DNA of 24,895 nt. Source: Candidatus Thorarchaeota archaeon. Its GTDB lineage: Archaea; Asgardarchaeota; Thorarchaeia; Thorarchaeales; Thorarchaeaceae. The position numbers and the translations under genes were made by a program. Of this stretch, positions 1 to 7,006 are shown one piece after another; position 1 is the stretch's first letter; each line of letters opens with the position of its first letter. The notes beneath the pieces were generated by a model. That model had not been told where the DNA came from. It made no database searches and saw only the letters and a program-made list of their open reading frames with translations. Where the stretch lies: assembly GCA_030642465.1 (NCBI GenBank), contig DAOWNS010000003.1, positions 1 through 24,895 on the forward strand. Reading direction: 5' to 3'.

Positions 1-2
1 CA

Positions 3-185
3 CGCCTATGTTTCGAAAAACAGGCTGCTTCCGTAGACAAACTTAGAGTAGTTGACGATGCCCAAGAAAGCCCTCCACTAGGCTTCATTGAGATTACTAT
101 CAGGTTTCAGAACACTTCCGAGTTTGAGAATTTCCTCGATTGGTTCACCCCTCGTGTTTCGAGTGGTCAGGTGGTCGATTACTAA
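3..185 (+). CDS. C-terminal fragment of an unrecognised protein
   Basis: One plus-strand frame stays open from the left edge to a TAA at 183-185, giving 60 codons with no internal stop; the other two plus frames stop within the first 50 bases. The peptide ends with a sensible mixture of charged and hydrophobic residues (for example GFIEITIRF and FENFLDWF), which reads like the end of a folded domain. It converges on, and overlaps by 4 bases, the tRNA methylase gene on the other strand. I do not recognise the family; the rest of the gene lies outside the window. Confidence 0.5.
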   Translation, partial: RLCFEKQAASVDKLRVVDDAQESPPLGFIEITIRFQNTSEFENFLDWFTPRVSSGQVVDY

Positions 186-1225
186 AGGTTGACTGTAATC
201 ACTTCACGAACTAATCCACTGTGCACACGGAATCGTATCTGATATTCAATCTCAAAGCCAAGCTGACGTATGACCTCCGGAACTCCCATGTCGCTGCTAT
301 GACAGGTACACATGCTGCCACCGTGTAAAATGATTTCTTCAGCGTTTTCAAACAGGGCGGCAACTAATCGCACAGCCTTCTCCCCTCGGGTGGAACTAGC
401 TCTACCGTATGGCGGGTCTGTAACCACATGATGACAATTCCTGATAGGAGAGCACCTGGCATCTCCCTGAATCAAACTATAGTCACTGTATTGAATACCC
501 GCAAGATTCTTCGAAGCACCCTTCAAGAAACGCCAGCTGAGCTCGAGTCCAATCGGTCTGGCACCAATGTGGGCAATCTCACACAGTATTCCTCCCCCAC
601 CGCAGAATGGATCGAGCACAGTTTCATTTGGCATGACACGAGCTAAGTTGCACATAGTCCTAGCTAATAAGGCGTTCATCATGCTTGGATGAAAGAATGG
701 CTTCATCCCAGGTTTTCTCCTCCTTAACTGTCCACGCAGTTGTGACTCCTTGGACATACAGACAAGGATCCTATCAGACATCACCAGAACAAGCACTCGT
801 ATATCCGGGTTCTCTAACTGAACCCTTGCGGCTGTAGCCCGCTGAATCTTGTCGCCTAGCTCGACGACGATACTTCTTCTGGCTTCGGGTTTTCTACTAT
901 GCAGAAATGATTTGGTTCGGATACTGAAGGTTTCATTACTGCCAACGTTAGATATCAATAGATCATCCGGTATCTCGCGCGCTGCACCGTCCAGTGAATC
1001 CGTTTCAAAAATTATCGTTCCAGCTTCTTTCAATAAGGCCGCTCTCTGCAGCAAAAAATCAGTTGGATTCTGTAAACCCTCAATGATTGCCACTCTCTCA
1101 TACCACGAAACCTCGTATTTTGAGTCTACCATCTGAAGAAGGGTTTCAATCTCGACTCGGGCCAACTCTGCATTCTCACCTGAAACAATAGCGAAGTACG
1201 AATTGGTTGACGCACTCCTACTCAT
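182..1225 (-). CDS. tRNA (guanine(10)-N2)-methyltransferase, Trm-G10/Trm11 family
   Basis: A 347-aa protein expected to methylate N2 of G10 in tRNA using S-adenosylmethionine. The N-terminal half (to about residue 185) fits a ferredoxin-like plus THUMP RNA-binding region. The C-terminal half is a Rossmann methylase with the SAM motif DPFCGGGGIL (from D205) and the amino-methylase signature DPPYG (D270-G274) typical of N2-guanine methylation. The length matches archaeal Trm-G10 enzymes. Its ATG overlaps the end of the upstream GPN GTPase gene (ATGAGTAG contains both start and stop), so the two are translationally coupled. Whether it makes mono- or dimethylguanosine cannot be read from the sequence. 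The family call is firm. Confidence 0.92.
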   Translation of the reverse strand: MSRSASTNSYFAIVSGENAELARVEIETLLQMVDSKYEVSWYERVAIIEGLQNPTDFLLQRAALLKEAGTIIFETDSLDGAAREIPDDLLISNVGSNETFSIRTKSFLHSRKPEARRSIVVELGDKIQRATAARVQLENPDIRVLVLVMSDRILVCMSKESQLRGQLRRRKPGMKPFFHPSMMNALLARTMCNLARVMPNETVLDPFCGGGGILCEIAHIGARPIGLELSWRFLKGASKNLAGIQYSDYSLIQGDARCSPIRNCHHVVTDPPYGRASSTRGEKAVRLVAALFENAEEIILHGGSMCTCHSSDMGVPEVIRQLGFEIEYQIRFRVHSGLVREVITVNL

Positions 1226-2000
1226 ATGTTACGTAGTCCTCCCCGCCTGCAAACACCCGCTGAAGTTCTCCGTAAAGGGTTTCGATGCCAGTCATCTCCT
1301 TAGCTGACACAGGCACCATGCGTGTCACACCTCCCAAGTCCTCCATCATCCTTAGTATCGACCCAGAATACTCACGGGATAGACCACTCGCCGATATGTT
1401 GAGCGCATCATTTAGAATATGGGGTTCTTCTGCCCACTCAACTATCTGGTCTACTTGTTCTTCTGTCAGTATGTCTGGTTTGCTCAGCACATTCAATTGA
1501 GGCAATCCAAAGCGGATGTTGATTGACATTCCAAGCAGCATTGACGATAGATACCCTGTGGGAGTTCGAGCAATGTTTGAATCAAGGAGATATAGCGAAA
1601 GGGCTGGATCTTTTCCACTAAGGCTCGACACCAACATTGGCCCGGAGTTGCGGTATGCAAAGAGCTCCATCTGCCCCGGGCAGTCCACCAATACATAGCC
1701 CCTACCTGTATCTAGTATTTCCTCTCTCAAATCATTGACGTGACTGACTGCCATATCTAACGATGCAACTAAGGCACCATTTGGTCCAAGGCCGAACTGA
1801 TGCATGACTTCGCCATAGTCTACATACTCTCTAATATCAACGTCACTAGTGTATGGCGGCTCTTCTACACCAGGGTCAAGATTTACTATTGTCACGCTCA
1901 TCTCAGAAGCAAGCAACCATTTCTCCAGTGATGCGGTGAGTAGTGACTTGCCAGAGCCTGCAGTGCCAACTAGAAATGTAAAGAACATTTGTGGACTCAT
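1218..2000 (-). CDS. GPN-loop GTPase
   Basis: A GPN-family GTPase of about 260 aa. These are dimeric GTPases; the eukaryotic members act in RNA polymerase II assembly and the archaeal ones are poorly understood. Seen in the sequence: P-loop GTAGSGKS (residues 12-19), the family-defining Gly-Pro-Asn insertion in FGLGPNG (72-74), G3 DCPGQ (106-110) and a G4 of the SKPD type. I chose the ATG at 2000, which puts the P-loop 11 residues from the start and lies about 10 bases after a GGAG; an in-frame upstream start at 2042 would add 14 unconserved residues. The gene is first in a two-gene operon with the tRNA G10 methylase and is divergent from the XRE-type regulator. Confidence 0.93.
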   Translation of the reverse strand: MSPQMFFTFLVGTAGSGKSLLTASLEKWLLASEMSVTIVNLDPGVEEPPYTSDVDIREYVDYGEVMHQFGLGPNGALVASLDMAVSHVNDLREEILDTGRGYVLVDCPGQMELFAYRNSGPMLVSSLSGKDPALSLYLLDSNIARTPTGYLSSMLLGMSINIRFGLPQLNVLSKPDILTEEQVDQIVEWAEEPHILNDALNISASGLSREYSGSILRMMEDLGGVTRMVPVSAKEMTGIETLYGELQRVFAGGEDYVTYE

Positions 2001-2090
2001 CTCCGTGTGACTCCTAACGCTCTTTGAGTTCTTCGGTACCACTTACAAGAAGCGAGAACACTCTGTATGTGGTCATCTGACAACTGTATA

Positions 2091-2104
2091 TCGTCAGTTG
2101 ACGA
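2091..2104. promoter_or_regulatory. Palindromic operator candidate between divergent genes
   Basis: A perfect inverted repeat TCGTCA-GT-TGACGA sits in the 159-base gap between the GPN GTPase gene (minus) and the XRE-type regulator (plus). A second, overlapping dyad pairs CAACTG (2081-2086) with CAGTTG (2095-2100). Short perfect palindromes of this size suit a dimeric HTH regulator, and autoregulation by the adjacent gene is the obvious inference. No binding data exist here. Confidence 0.4.
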
Positions 2105-2159
2105 AATTAAAGTTGGCTTCCACACAACTCTTATCTGCGAAACCTTCTGGAATCCAAAC

Positions 2160-2903
2160 ATGGATGCAAGTGAGGCGCTACTTAGGCTTGCCGAAGCAAT
2201 GGCCGGTGAGATATGCCTTGCAGAGAATAATCCAGGAGCCGTCATGCGAAGGTGGCGGGAGCGCTTCGAAATCTCTCAGAAAGATCTGGCAAAACACCTT
2301 GAGGTTTCACCCTCCGTCATCAGCGATTATGAGAGTGGGCGAAGGAAATCGCCTAGAGTCGAAACAATCCGCAGGTTTGTTGAAGGCTTGATAGAAATGG
2401 ATGAAGCTAGAGGTGGTCGGGTGGCAGTGACGCTCGAAAAACTAATAGCTCCTGAAATTGCCTCCGATGCAATTTTGGACAGTCGCGAGTTTGGGAGCCC
2501 CATTCCCGCTAGATTACTAGTTGAAAAGCTCGAGTGTAAGGTGCTGACACATCCGCGACTGCTTGATCGTGACATCTATGGCTACACTGCACTTGATAGC
2601 GTAAAGGCCATTGTTGCGCTCACACCCCATCAGCTTCTTCGTCTGTATGGTGGCACAACGCAACGAGCTGCTATTCTCACAAATGTTTCATCAGGACGAT
2701 CCCCCATGGTTGCCATCAAAGCAAGTCAAATAGGGACATCTATCGCTGTGAAACCTGCGGTTGTAGTACTACAGGGAGTCAAAGAGCTTGACCCCCTAGC
2801 AGTGGCAATTGCAGATAGCATCCACCTACCTCTATGTGTGTCGGAACTCAAGTCTGCAGAAGAGCTTATCCGCGTTGTGCAGCAGTTTGGTCCTCAAATA
2901 TAG
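2160..2903 (+). CDS. XRE-type HTH transcriptional regulator with C-terminal sensor-like domain (COG1709-like)
   Basis: A 247-aa protein. Residues about 28-75 form a Cro/C1-type helix-turn-helix, seen as MRRWRERFEISQKDLAKHL followed by SPSVISDYESGRRKSP. The remaining 170 residues form an alpha/beta region without a recognisable enzymatic motif, as in the archaeal COG1709 regulators. The ATG at 2160 was chosen because the in-frame residues before it (from 2067) cross the divergent promoter region and do not look conserved. No SD precedes it, so the message may be leaderless. The HD phosphohydrolase follows 37 bases later and may be co-transcribed. Its target is unknown, but the palindrome at 2091-2104 is a candidate. 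Confidence 0.82.
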   Translation: MDASEALLRLAEAMAGEICLAENNPGAVMRRWRERFEISQKDLAKHLEVSPSVISDYESGRRKSPRVETIRRFVEGLIEMDEARGGRVAVTLEKLIAPEIASDAILDSREFGSPIPARLLVEKLECKVLTHPRLLDRDIYGYTALDSVKAIVALTPHQLLRLYGGTTQRAAILTNVSSGRSPMVAIKASQIGTSIAVKPAVVVLQGVKELDPLAVAIADSIHLPLCVSELKSAEELIRVVQQFGPQI

Positions 2904-2940
2904 AGTCAGCATAATGTGGTGATTAGATTTGGATTTCATA

Positions 2941-4224
2941 ATGGAAATCAACGACCCGATTCATGGCTTCGTCGGCTTGACTGAGTTAGAGTCGAAGATA
3001 ATTGACTCGGAAACCTATCAACGGCTCCGAAGAATCAAACAGCTTTCGGGAGGACACTATGTCTATCCCACCGCCGAACATAATCGCTTTGGTCATTGTA
3101 TCGGTGCAATGTACTTGGCCGGGCTCGCAGGTAGACGACTACTAGGTCAACTTGGTCTTGGGAATGACACACTTCAGGACGTGCGAATAGCCGGTCTACT
3201 TCACGATATAGGTCATGGTCCTTTCAGCCATGTGTTTGAGGAAGTTTTGGTAGAGGAACGGGGCATGAATCATGAGGATGTCACCGAATGGATTATCCGC
3301 AAAAGCGAGTTAGGTGACCTGCTAGAGGATGGCGGAGTGTCCCGGAACAGGATTGCCAACCTCGTTCGTGGCCGCAGGAAGACTAAGAAAGATGCTGTTG
3401 TGAGCGGGATAGTCGCAGGGCAGGTTGATGCGGACAAGATGGATTACCTAATACGGGATTCGTTCTACTGCGGTGTCAACTACGGGCTTGTAGACATTCA
3501 TCGTCTGATAAACAGTCTCGAAGTGTCTGGAGATGGCTTCATAGAGTTTGACATCGCCGCTAGGGGCGCACTAGAATCATTTCTCGTGGCCAGGTATGAG
3601 ATGTTTTTGAATGTTTACTACCACAAGACTGTACGCAGTGTTGAAGTGCTGCTGGTAAAAATGATGCATGCTGCAGATGACTTACTCCAACTCACAGCTT
3701 TCTCAACGCCAGAGGAGTTTCTGGCACTGGATGATATGTCACTAATTTCCAGGCTGCGAGGAGTCGACCCGTCCGAATCGGATGAAGCCAAGGAAACAGC
3801 TGAATTGGTTCAAATGTTGGATTCACGGATATTCTATAAATCCGTATTTGAAAAAGTGCTCCATACAGATGATAGATTTGTGTCCAAGATACTAACCAAA
3901 CGTAAGGTGCGAGAGAGTATCCAAGAGGAGATTGCATCAAGCGCCAAGGTTCCAACTGATGAGGTCATTGTTGACGTTCCAACTCTGCCATCTGTGCCGT
4001 ATAATCCGCATCAAGTGAATCCAATGGAAATCGGCATCTTCCAAGTTATTGATGGAAAAAAGGTATCACACAACCTCTCAGAATACTCCAACATTGCTGA
4101 GATGATGAAAGTATACCTTGATGTAATTCGTGTATACACTTTTGATCGGAATCGGGCAGAAGTAGGAAGGGCGGCGCGTGAGGTCTTTCAAGAAGTCCCA
4201 GATGCCGCACTAATTCACATGTGA
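2941..4224 (+). CDS. HD-domain phosphohydrolase, SAMHD1-like (COG1078)
   Basis: A 427-aa HD-superfamily metal-dependent phosphohydrolase. Members of COG1078 and relatives hydrolyse dNTPs to nucleoside and triphosphate; substrate here is inferred from family. Visible features: opening INDPIHGFV and YQRLRRIKQLS, typical of the group; metal ligands H52 (in NRFGHCIGAMYLA) and H88-D89 (LLHDIGHGPFSH), then the D163-A-D-K-M-D168-Y block that supplies the last aspartate. The length is normal. I chose the ATG at 2941 over the TTG at 2929 because the conserved IxDPIHG motif starts right after it. The gene lies 37 bases behind the XRE regulator, suggesting regulated nucleotide-pool control. Confidence 0.9.
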   Translation: MEINDPIHGFVGLTELESKIIDSETYQRLRRIKQLSGGHYVYPTAEHNRFGHCIGAMYLAGLAGRRLLGQLGLGNDTLQDVRIAGLLHDIGHGPFSHVFEEVLVEERGMNHEDVTEWIIRKSELGDLLEDGGVSRNRIANLVRGRRKTKKDAVVSGIVAGQVDADKMDYLIRDSFYCGVNYGLVDIHRLINSLEVSGDGFIEFDIAARGALESFLVARYEMFLNVYYHKTVRSVEVLLVKMMHAADDLLQLTAFSTPEEFLALDDMSLISRLRGVDPSESDEAKETAELVQMLDSRIFYKSVFEKVLHTDDRFVSKILTKRKVRESIQEEIASSAKVPTDEVIVDVPTLPSVPYNPHQVNPMEIGIFQVIDGKKVSHNLSEYSNIAEMMKVYLDVIRVYTFDRNRAEVGRAAREVFQEVPDAALIHM

Positions 4225-4418
4225 TTTGGGCATTCCCAATGCACTCATCTTGCAGAACAAAGAATTGCGCGCAGACAAGATCTCGCCTGACTGATTGCCC
4301 ATGACGAATTATCTGAAACCTTGTACAACGTCTTGAATGATATGCAACCTATGTGGAGGTTAAATAGTGACCTCGCGGATTCTACATTGAATCTAGTATC
4401 CGCTCGGGAGCTGAACAC
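4225..4418. promoter_or_regulatory. Intergenic region with promoter and dyad before the Roadblock/GTPase module
   Basis: No convincing gene in these 194 bases; one minus-strand ORF crosses it but runs into the Roadblock gene and looks like a shadow. A box-A-like TTAAATAG (4360-4367) lies about 55 bases before the Roadblock start. It is framed by an inverted repeat, GAGGT (4356-4360) and ACCTC (4370-4374), so the TATA element sits inside a dyad, as expected if a repressor occludes it. A GGGAG SD at 4406-4410 is 8 bases from the TTG start. Confidence 0.4.
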
Positions 4419-5366
4419 TTGACCAACGACCTCAATGATGCACTGCACGCAATCAAGGTAATATCTGGAGTCGAAAATGTTGTAATGATCCAAAAGGATG
4501 GTCTTCCGGTTGCTAGTGCCGGGGTATGGTTCAGTAAGGAGGAGGTGTTCGCAGTTGCGGCATCTACCTGCGCGATATTTGGTGTGGCGAAACTAATTCA
4601 TGGGGATTTCAAATATCTTCTAATGGAATCCGAAACCTCGAAAATCTTCTTGGCATCACTCCCGTATGACCCTGACTACTTCTTAGCTATCACCACCGCA
4701 CCAAGAGTCAACCTTGCAGCCCTATTCATCGAGATGAAGGATAGTCTTTCACGCATATCCTTCCTTTTAAGACAGCATTTGGACGGCATACTTCCGCCAC
4801 TCCGCTCGTATAATATGGGTGAAACACAGCAGGTGCTGAGCAGGTTCGCAGTAGCTGAAGGCAGTCAAGCAACATATTCCATTTCACGATCAATAATGTC
4901 ATTGAATCGGTCTCAAGCTCTTGCTCTCAGAACCATTTTGCGACAAGTCCATGATAGCATTCCAGATATTGAATCGGTCTTCTTAGCTTTAAGTGGTGGA
5001 GTTCGCGTTTCACTGGACGCATTCGCAAATGATAGACTTGCAGCAATGTCTTTTGCTCTATATGATGCATCCGAGCGAGTAACCCGTACCCTCCGCAATA
5101 GCTCACTTCAAACCGTGTTGTGCGAAACCGAACGTATACGTCACGTAATCTACTCAGTTCCAAATGGTGTTTTCAGTCTGTGGGTGGATCGTAGCAGTCA
5201 GAAACTCGGTCTTATGAGGCTCTTATTGAAGTACTATATCGAAGAAACCCGACGGATACTGGAAACAGCATCAATGATGAAACCTGCAATTCCTGATGAT
5301 TTGAAGGAGCTGCTGATGTCCAGCGGCTCCACAGAAAATCTACTTCTCACGAGGCGAGATCCATGA
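4419..5366 (+). CDS. Tandem Roadblock/LC7-domain protein (MglB-like)
   Basis: A 315-aa protein that appears to hold two Roadblock/LC7 folds. Residues 1-110 show the typical pattern: helix, then a strand ending in GVENVVMIQKDGLPVAS, then EEVFAVAAST, a strand pair and a long C-terminal helix. Residues about 160-285 repeat the order less clearly (LRTILRQVHDSIPDIESVFL, then SFALYDASERVTRTLRN, then VFSLWVDRS and a helix). Roadblock dimers act as partners or GTPase-activating proteins for MglA, Rag and Gtr GTPases; a covalent pair would replace the dimer. TTG start preceded by GGGAG at 8 bases. Its stop overlaps the next start (ATGA), and a MglA-like GTPase ends the operon. The first domain is convincing; the second is inferred from secondary-structure pattern. 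Confidence 0.72.
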   Translation: MTNDLNDALHAIKVISGVENVVMIQKDGLPVASAGVWFSKEEVFAVAASTCAIFGVAKLIHGDFKYLLMESETSKIFLASLPYDPDYFLAITTAPRVNLAALFIEMKDSLSRISFLLRQHLDGILPPLRSYNMGETQQVLSRFAVAEGSQATYSISRSIMSLNRSQALALRTILRQVHDSIPDIESVFLALSGGVRVSLDAFANDRLAAMSFALYDASERVTRTLRNSSLQTVLCETERIRHVIYSVPNGVFSLWVDRSSQKLGLMRLLLKYYIEETRRILETASMMKPAIPDDLKELLMSSGSTENLLLTRRDP

Positions 5367-6283
5367 CATATTCCATAATGAGAATGATTGAGATGATGGG
5401 TGACGAGTTCCCACTTCTATTGAATGCAGTGCTTTCTCGTTTTCCAATCATTATAGCGGGCGGGGACATCGAGCTAGTGGATGACATTGCTAATAGCATT
5501 CCGATGCTCTGCTCTCATCGCCATAAGATTGTATTTTGGCGCGATTTCACATCAGAAGAAGAGATTCTGTCAGTATGGGAGGAGGAGAAACATAACTATG
5601 AGGTAAACAGAACCATTGTCTGCTGCCTTTCAGCCAATCTCAGATTGGCTTTGGACCGCATCAGTCGCTTCTCGGGCTGGATTATTGCTATGCCTCTTGG
5701 TGCAACTGTCCTCGGCGTACATGTGACTGAAGAAACCTTACAGGATGCTGTCATTCGTATTCTACAGAGTTCCGAAAATTGTGGAGTACTTCGGGTGGAT
5801 TCACCATCGTCTATTAGATTCTCACTCGTACAGCCAAATGCTGGAAGTCTAGACCTCGAGAAACGCATCGTAGGCAAGATAATCACCCGAAAGCGTCAGT
5901 CACTGGAGAGAATCCGGCGTCTTCTGAAGAAATCTCTTCGCGGACTCAATGTGTCGGAGCATATCATAGCCTCCGTCATGAAGCTCGACGATGAGGCTGA
6001 GAAGCTCACACACGATGTATTTGATGAGGAAATAGACAGCTATGTCCACGCAGCTAGACGGGCAGTAACTCTTCTATCAAGGATACGTCTTGCTAGAGAA
6101 CTGGGTGCGCCTGCCGCTTTGACTGCACGAAACCTGTATGAAGCGATAGGGTGGGACGGCGGACAGCTTCCGGACTTGATACGGTTCATGCGAGCCGAGT
6201 GGCACGAAGATTTTTCCGACTGTGTCAAGAGTGGCGCTCTCTCAGGTCTGGGTGCTTGGGTGGACAGCATGTGGGGAACGTAG
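5363..6283 (+). CDS. Uncharacterised 306-aa protein of the Roadblock/GTPase operon
   Basis: I do not recognise this family. The N-terminal part (about 1-150) looks alpha/beta: a strand RFPIIIAGG, a helix, then HKIVFWRDF, later TIVCCLSA and WIIAMPLGATVLGVHV. The start of the fold resembles a nucleotide-binding one but lacks a GxxxxGK[ST] P-loop. Residues about 160-260 are helical and rich in Arg/Lys (KIITRKRQSLERIRRLLKKS) and then acidic. The C-terminal part is helical. There is no signal peptide or membrane segment. The start overlaps the Roadblock stop (ATGA), and the GTPase begins 17 bases after its stop, so it is locked between the two and probably works with them as an effector, exchange factor or scaffold. 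Confidence 0.8.
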   Translation: MTYSIMRMIEMMGDEFPLLLNAVLSRFPIIIAGGDIELVDDIANSIPMLCSHRHKIVFWRDFTSEEEILSVWEEEKHNYEVNRTIVCCLSANLRLALDRISRFSGWIIAMPLGATVLGVHVTEETLQDAVIRILQSSENCGVLRVDSPSSIRFSLVQPNAGSLDLEKRIVGKIITRKRQSLERIRRLLKKSLRGLNVSEHIIASVMKLDDEAEKLTHDVFDEEIDSYVHAARRAVTLLSRIRLARELGAPAALTARNLYEAIGWDGGQLPDLIRFMRAEWHEDFSDCVKSGALSGLGAWVDSMWGT

Positions 6284-6300
6284 AGTGGGAGGATGGTCAT

Positions 6301-6882
6301 TTGATCATTGATTATGGCAACCGGACGATTGGGCTCAAAATAGTATTCTTCGGACCAGCCATGAGTGGAAAGACCACAACAATCAGATGGCTCTTTTCAG
6401 AACTAGGCATTACAGAGAAGCTCACATCGATAGAGAACACGCTGGGTAGAACCATGTTCTGCGATTTCGGAACAATTCCCTGCAATCTGAGTGATAGTTG
6501 GAGAATCAATGCACATATCTGGTCCGCAACTGGTCAGGACTTCTACAGATCGACACGTGAAGTTGTTTTAGTTGGCGCAGATGGTGTTGTATTTGTGGCA
6601 GACTCTCAGGAGCATCTGCTTGATGAGAATCTTGAGAGTTGGAATGAATTGATGGCTATGATTATTGAAGGGGATCGTCCTCTTCCAATTGTTGTCTGTC
6701 TCAATAAGCAGGATTTACCAGATACAATCAATGAGGAGCGTCTCAGGGAACATCTCAATCTTCCATTATCAGTACCAGTATTCAGAAGTGTTGCCATGAG
6801 TGGCTTCAATGTAATCGAGGCATTTCAGCTTCTGTTTCAGCAGTCTATGCGTACGAGCGCCATGGCACAAACGACTCCATGA
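6301..6882 (+). CDS. MglA-like small Ras-superfamily GTPase
   Basis: A 193-aa small GTPase. G1 is GPAMSGKT (18-25); switch I lies around 45-56 with the MglA-like hydrophobic pattern FCDFG; G3 is SATGQ (75-79), with the usual Asp of DxxGQ replaced by Ser but Gln79 kept; the STREVVLVGADGVVFVADS stretch (84-102) is very like MglA; G4 NKQD (135-138) specifies guanine; G5 is SVAMSG. No lipidation motif is seen at the C terminus. I chose TTG 6301 because GGGAGG (6287-6292) is 8 bases upstream and MglA-type proteins begin close to this point; GTG 6271 is the alternative. MglA switches pair with Roadblock proteins, and one is encoded in the same operon. Confidence 0.88.
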   Translation: MIIDYGNRTIGLKIVFFGPAMSGKTTTIRWLFSELGITEKLTSIENTLGRTMFCDFGTIPCNLSDSWRINAHIWSATGQDFYRSTREVVLVGADGVVFVADSQEHLLDENLESWNELMAMIIEGDRPLPIVVCLNKQDLPDTINEERLREHLNLPLSVPVFRSVAMSGFNVIEAFQLLFQQSMRTSAMAQTTP

Positions 6883-6921
6883 CTCCTGCAATTATGGCCA
6901 AGCTATCGATTCTAACGATTA

Positions 6922-6929
6922 CTTTATAC
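6922..6929 (+). promoter_or_regulatory. Box A (TATA) for the pyrG-nurA-herA operon
   Basis: CTTTATAC in the 124-base gap after the GTPase gene is the best TATA-like element before pyrG. The expected start of transcription is near 6950, giving a leader of about 57 bases. AGTCGAGG occurs twice downstream (6931-6938 and 6991-6998); the second copy provides the GAGG SD for pyrG. Confidence 0.45.
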
Positions 6930-7006
6930 GAGTCGAGGTTTCTGCTGCACTATCAAGGCTCTGCACAGCCATCTCTCTACGTACTTAGTCAGTCGAGGCA
7001 GTCCCA

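Noticed and set aside
428..646. Plus-strand ORF within the tRNA methylase gene
   Set aside because: It lies opposite the conserved Rossmann domain of a firmly identified gene and has no family-like pattern.
1218..2000. GPN GTPase G4 motif (SKPD rather than NKxD) as a loss-of-function change
   Set aside because: Ser or Asn at the first position is accepted in this family and all other motifs are intact.
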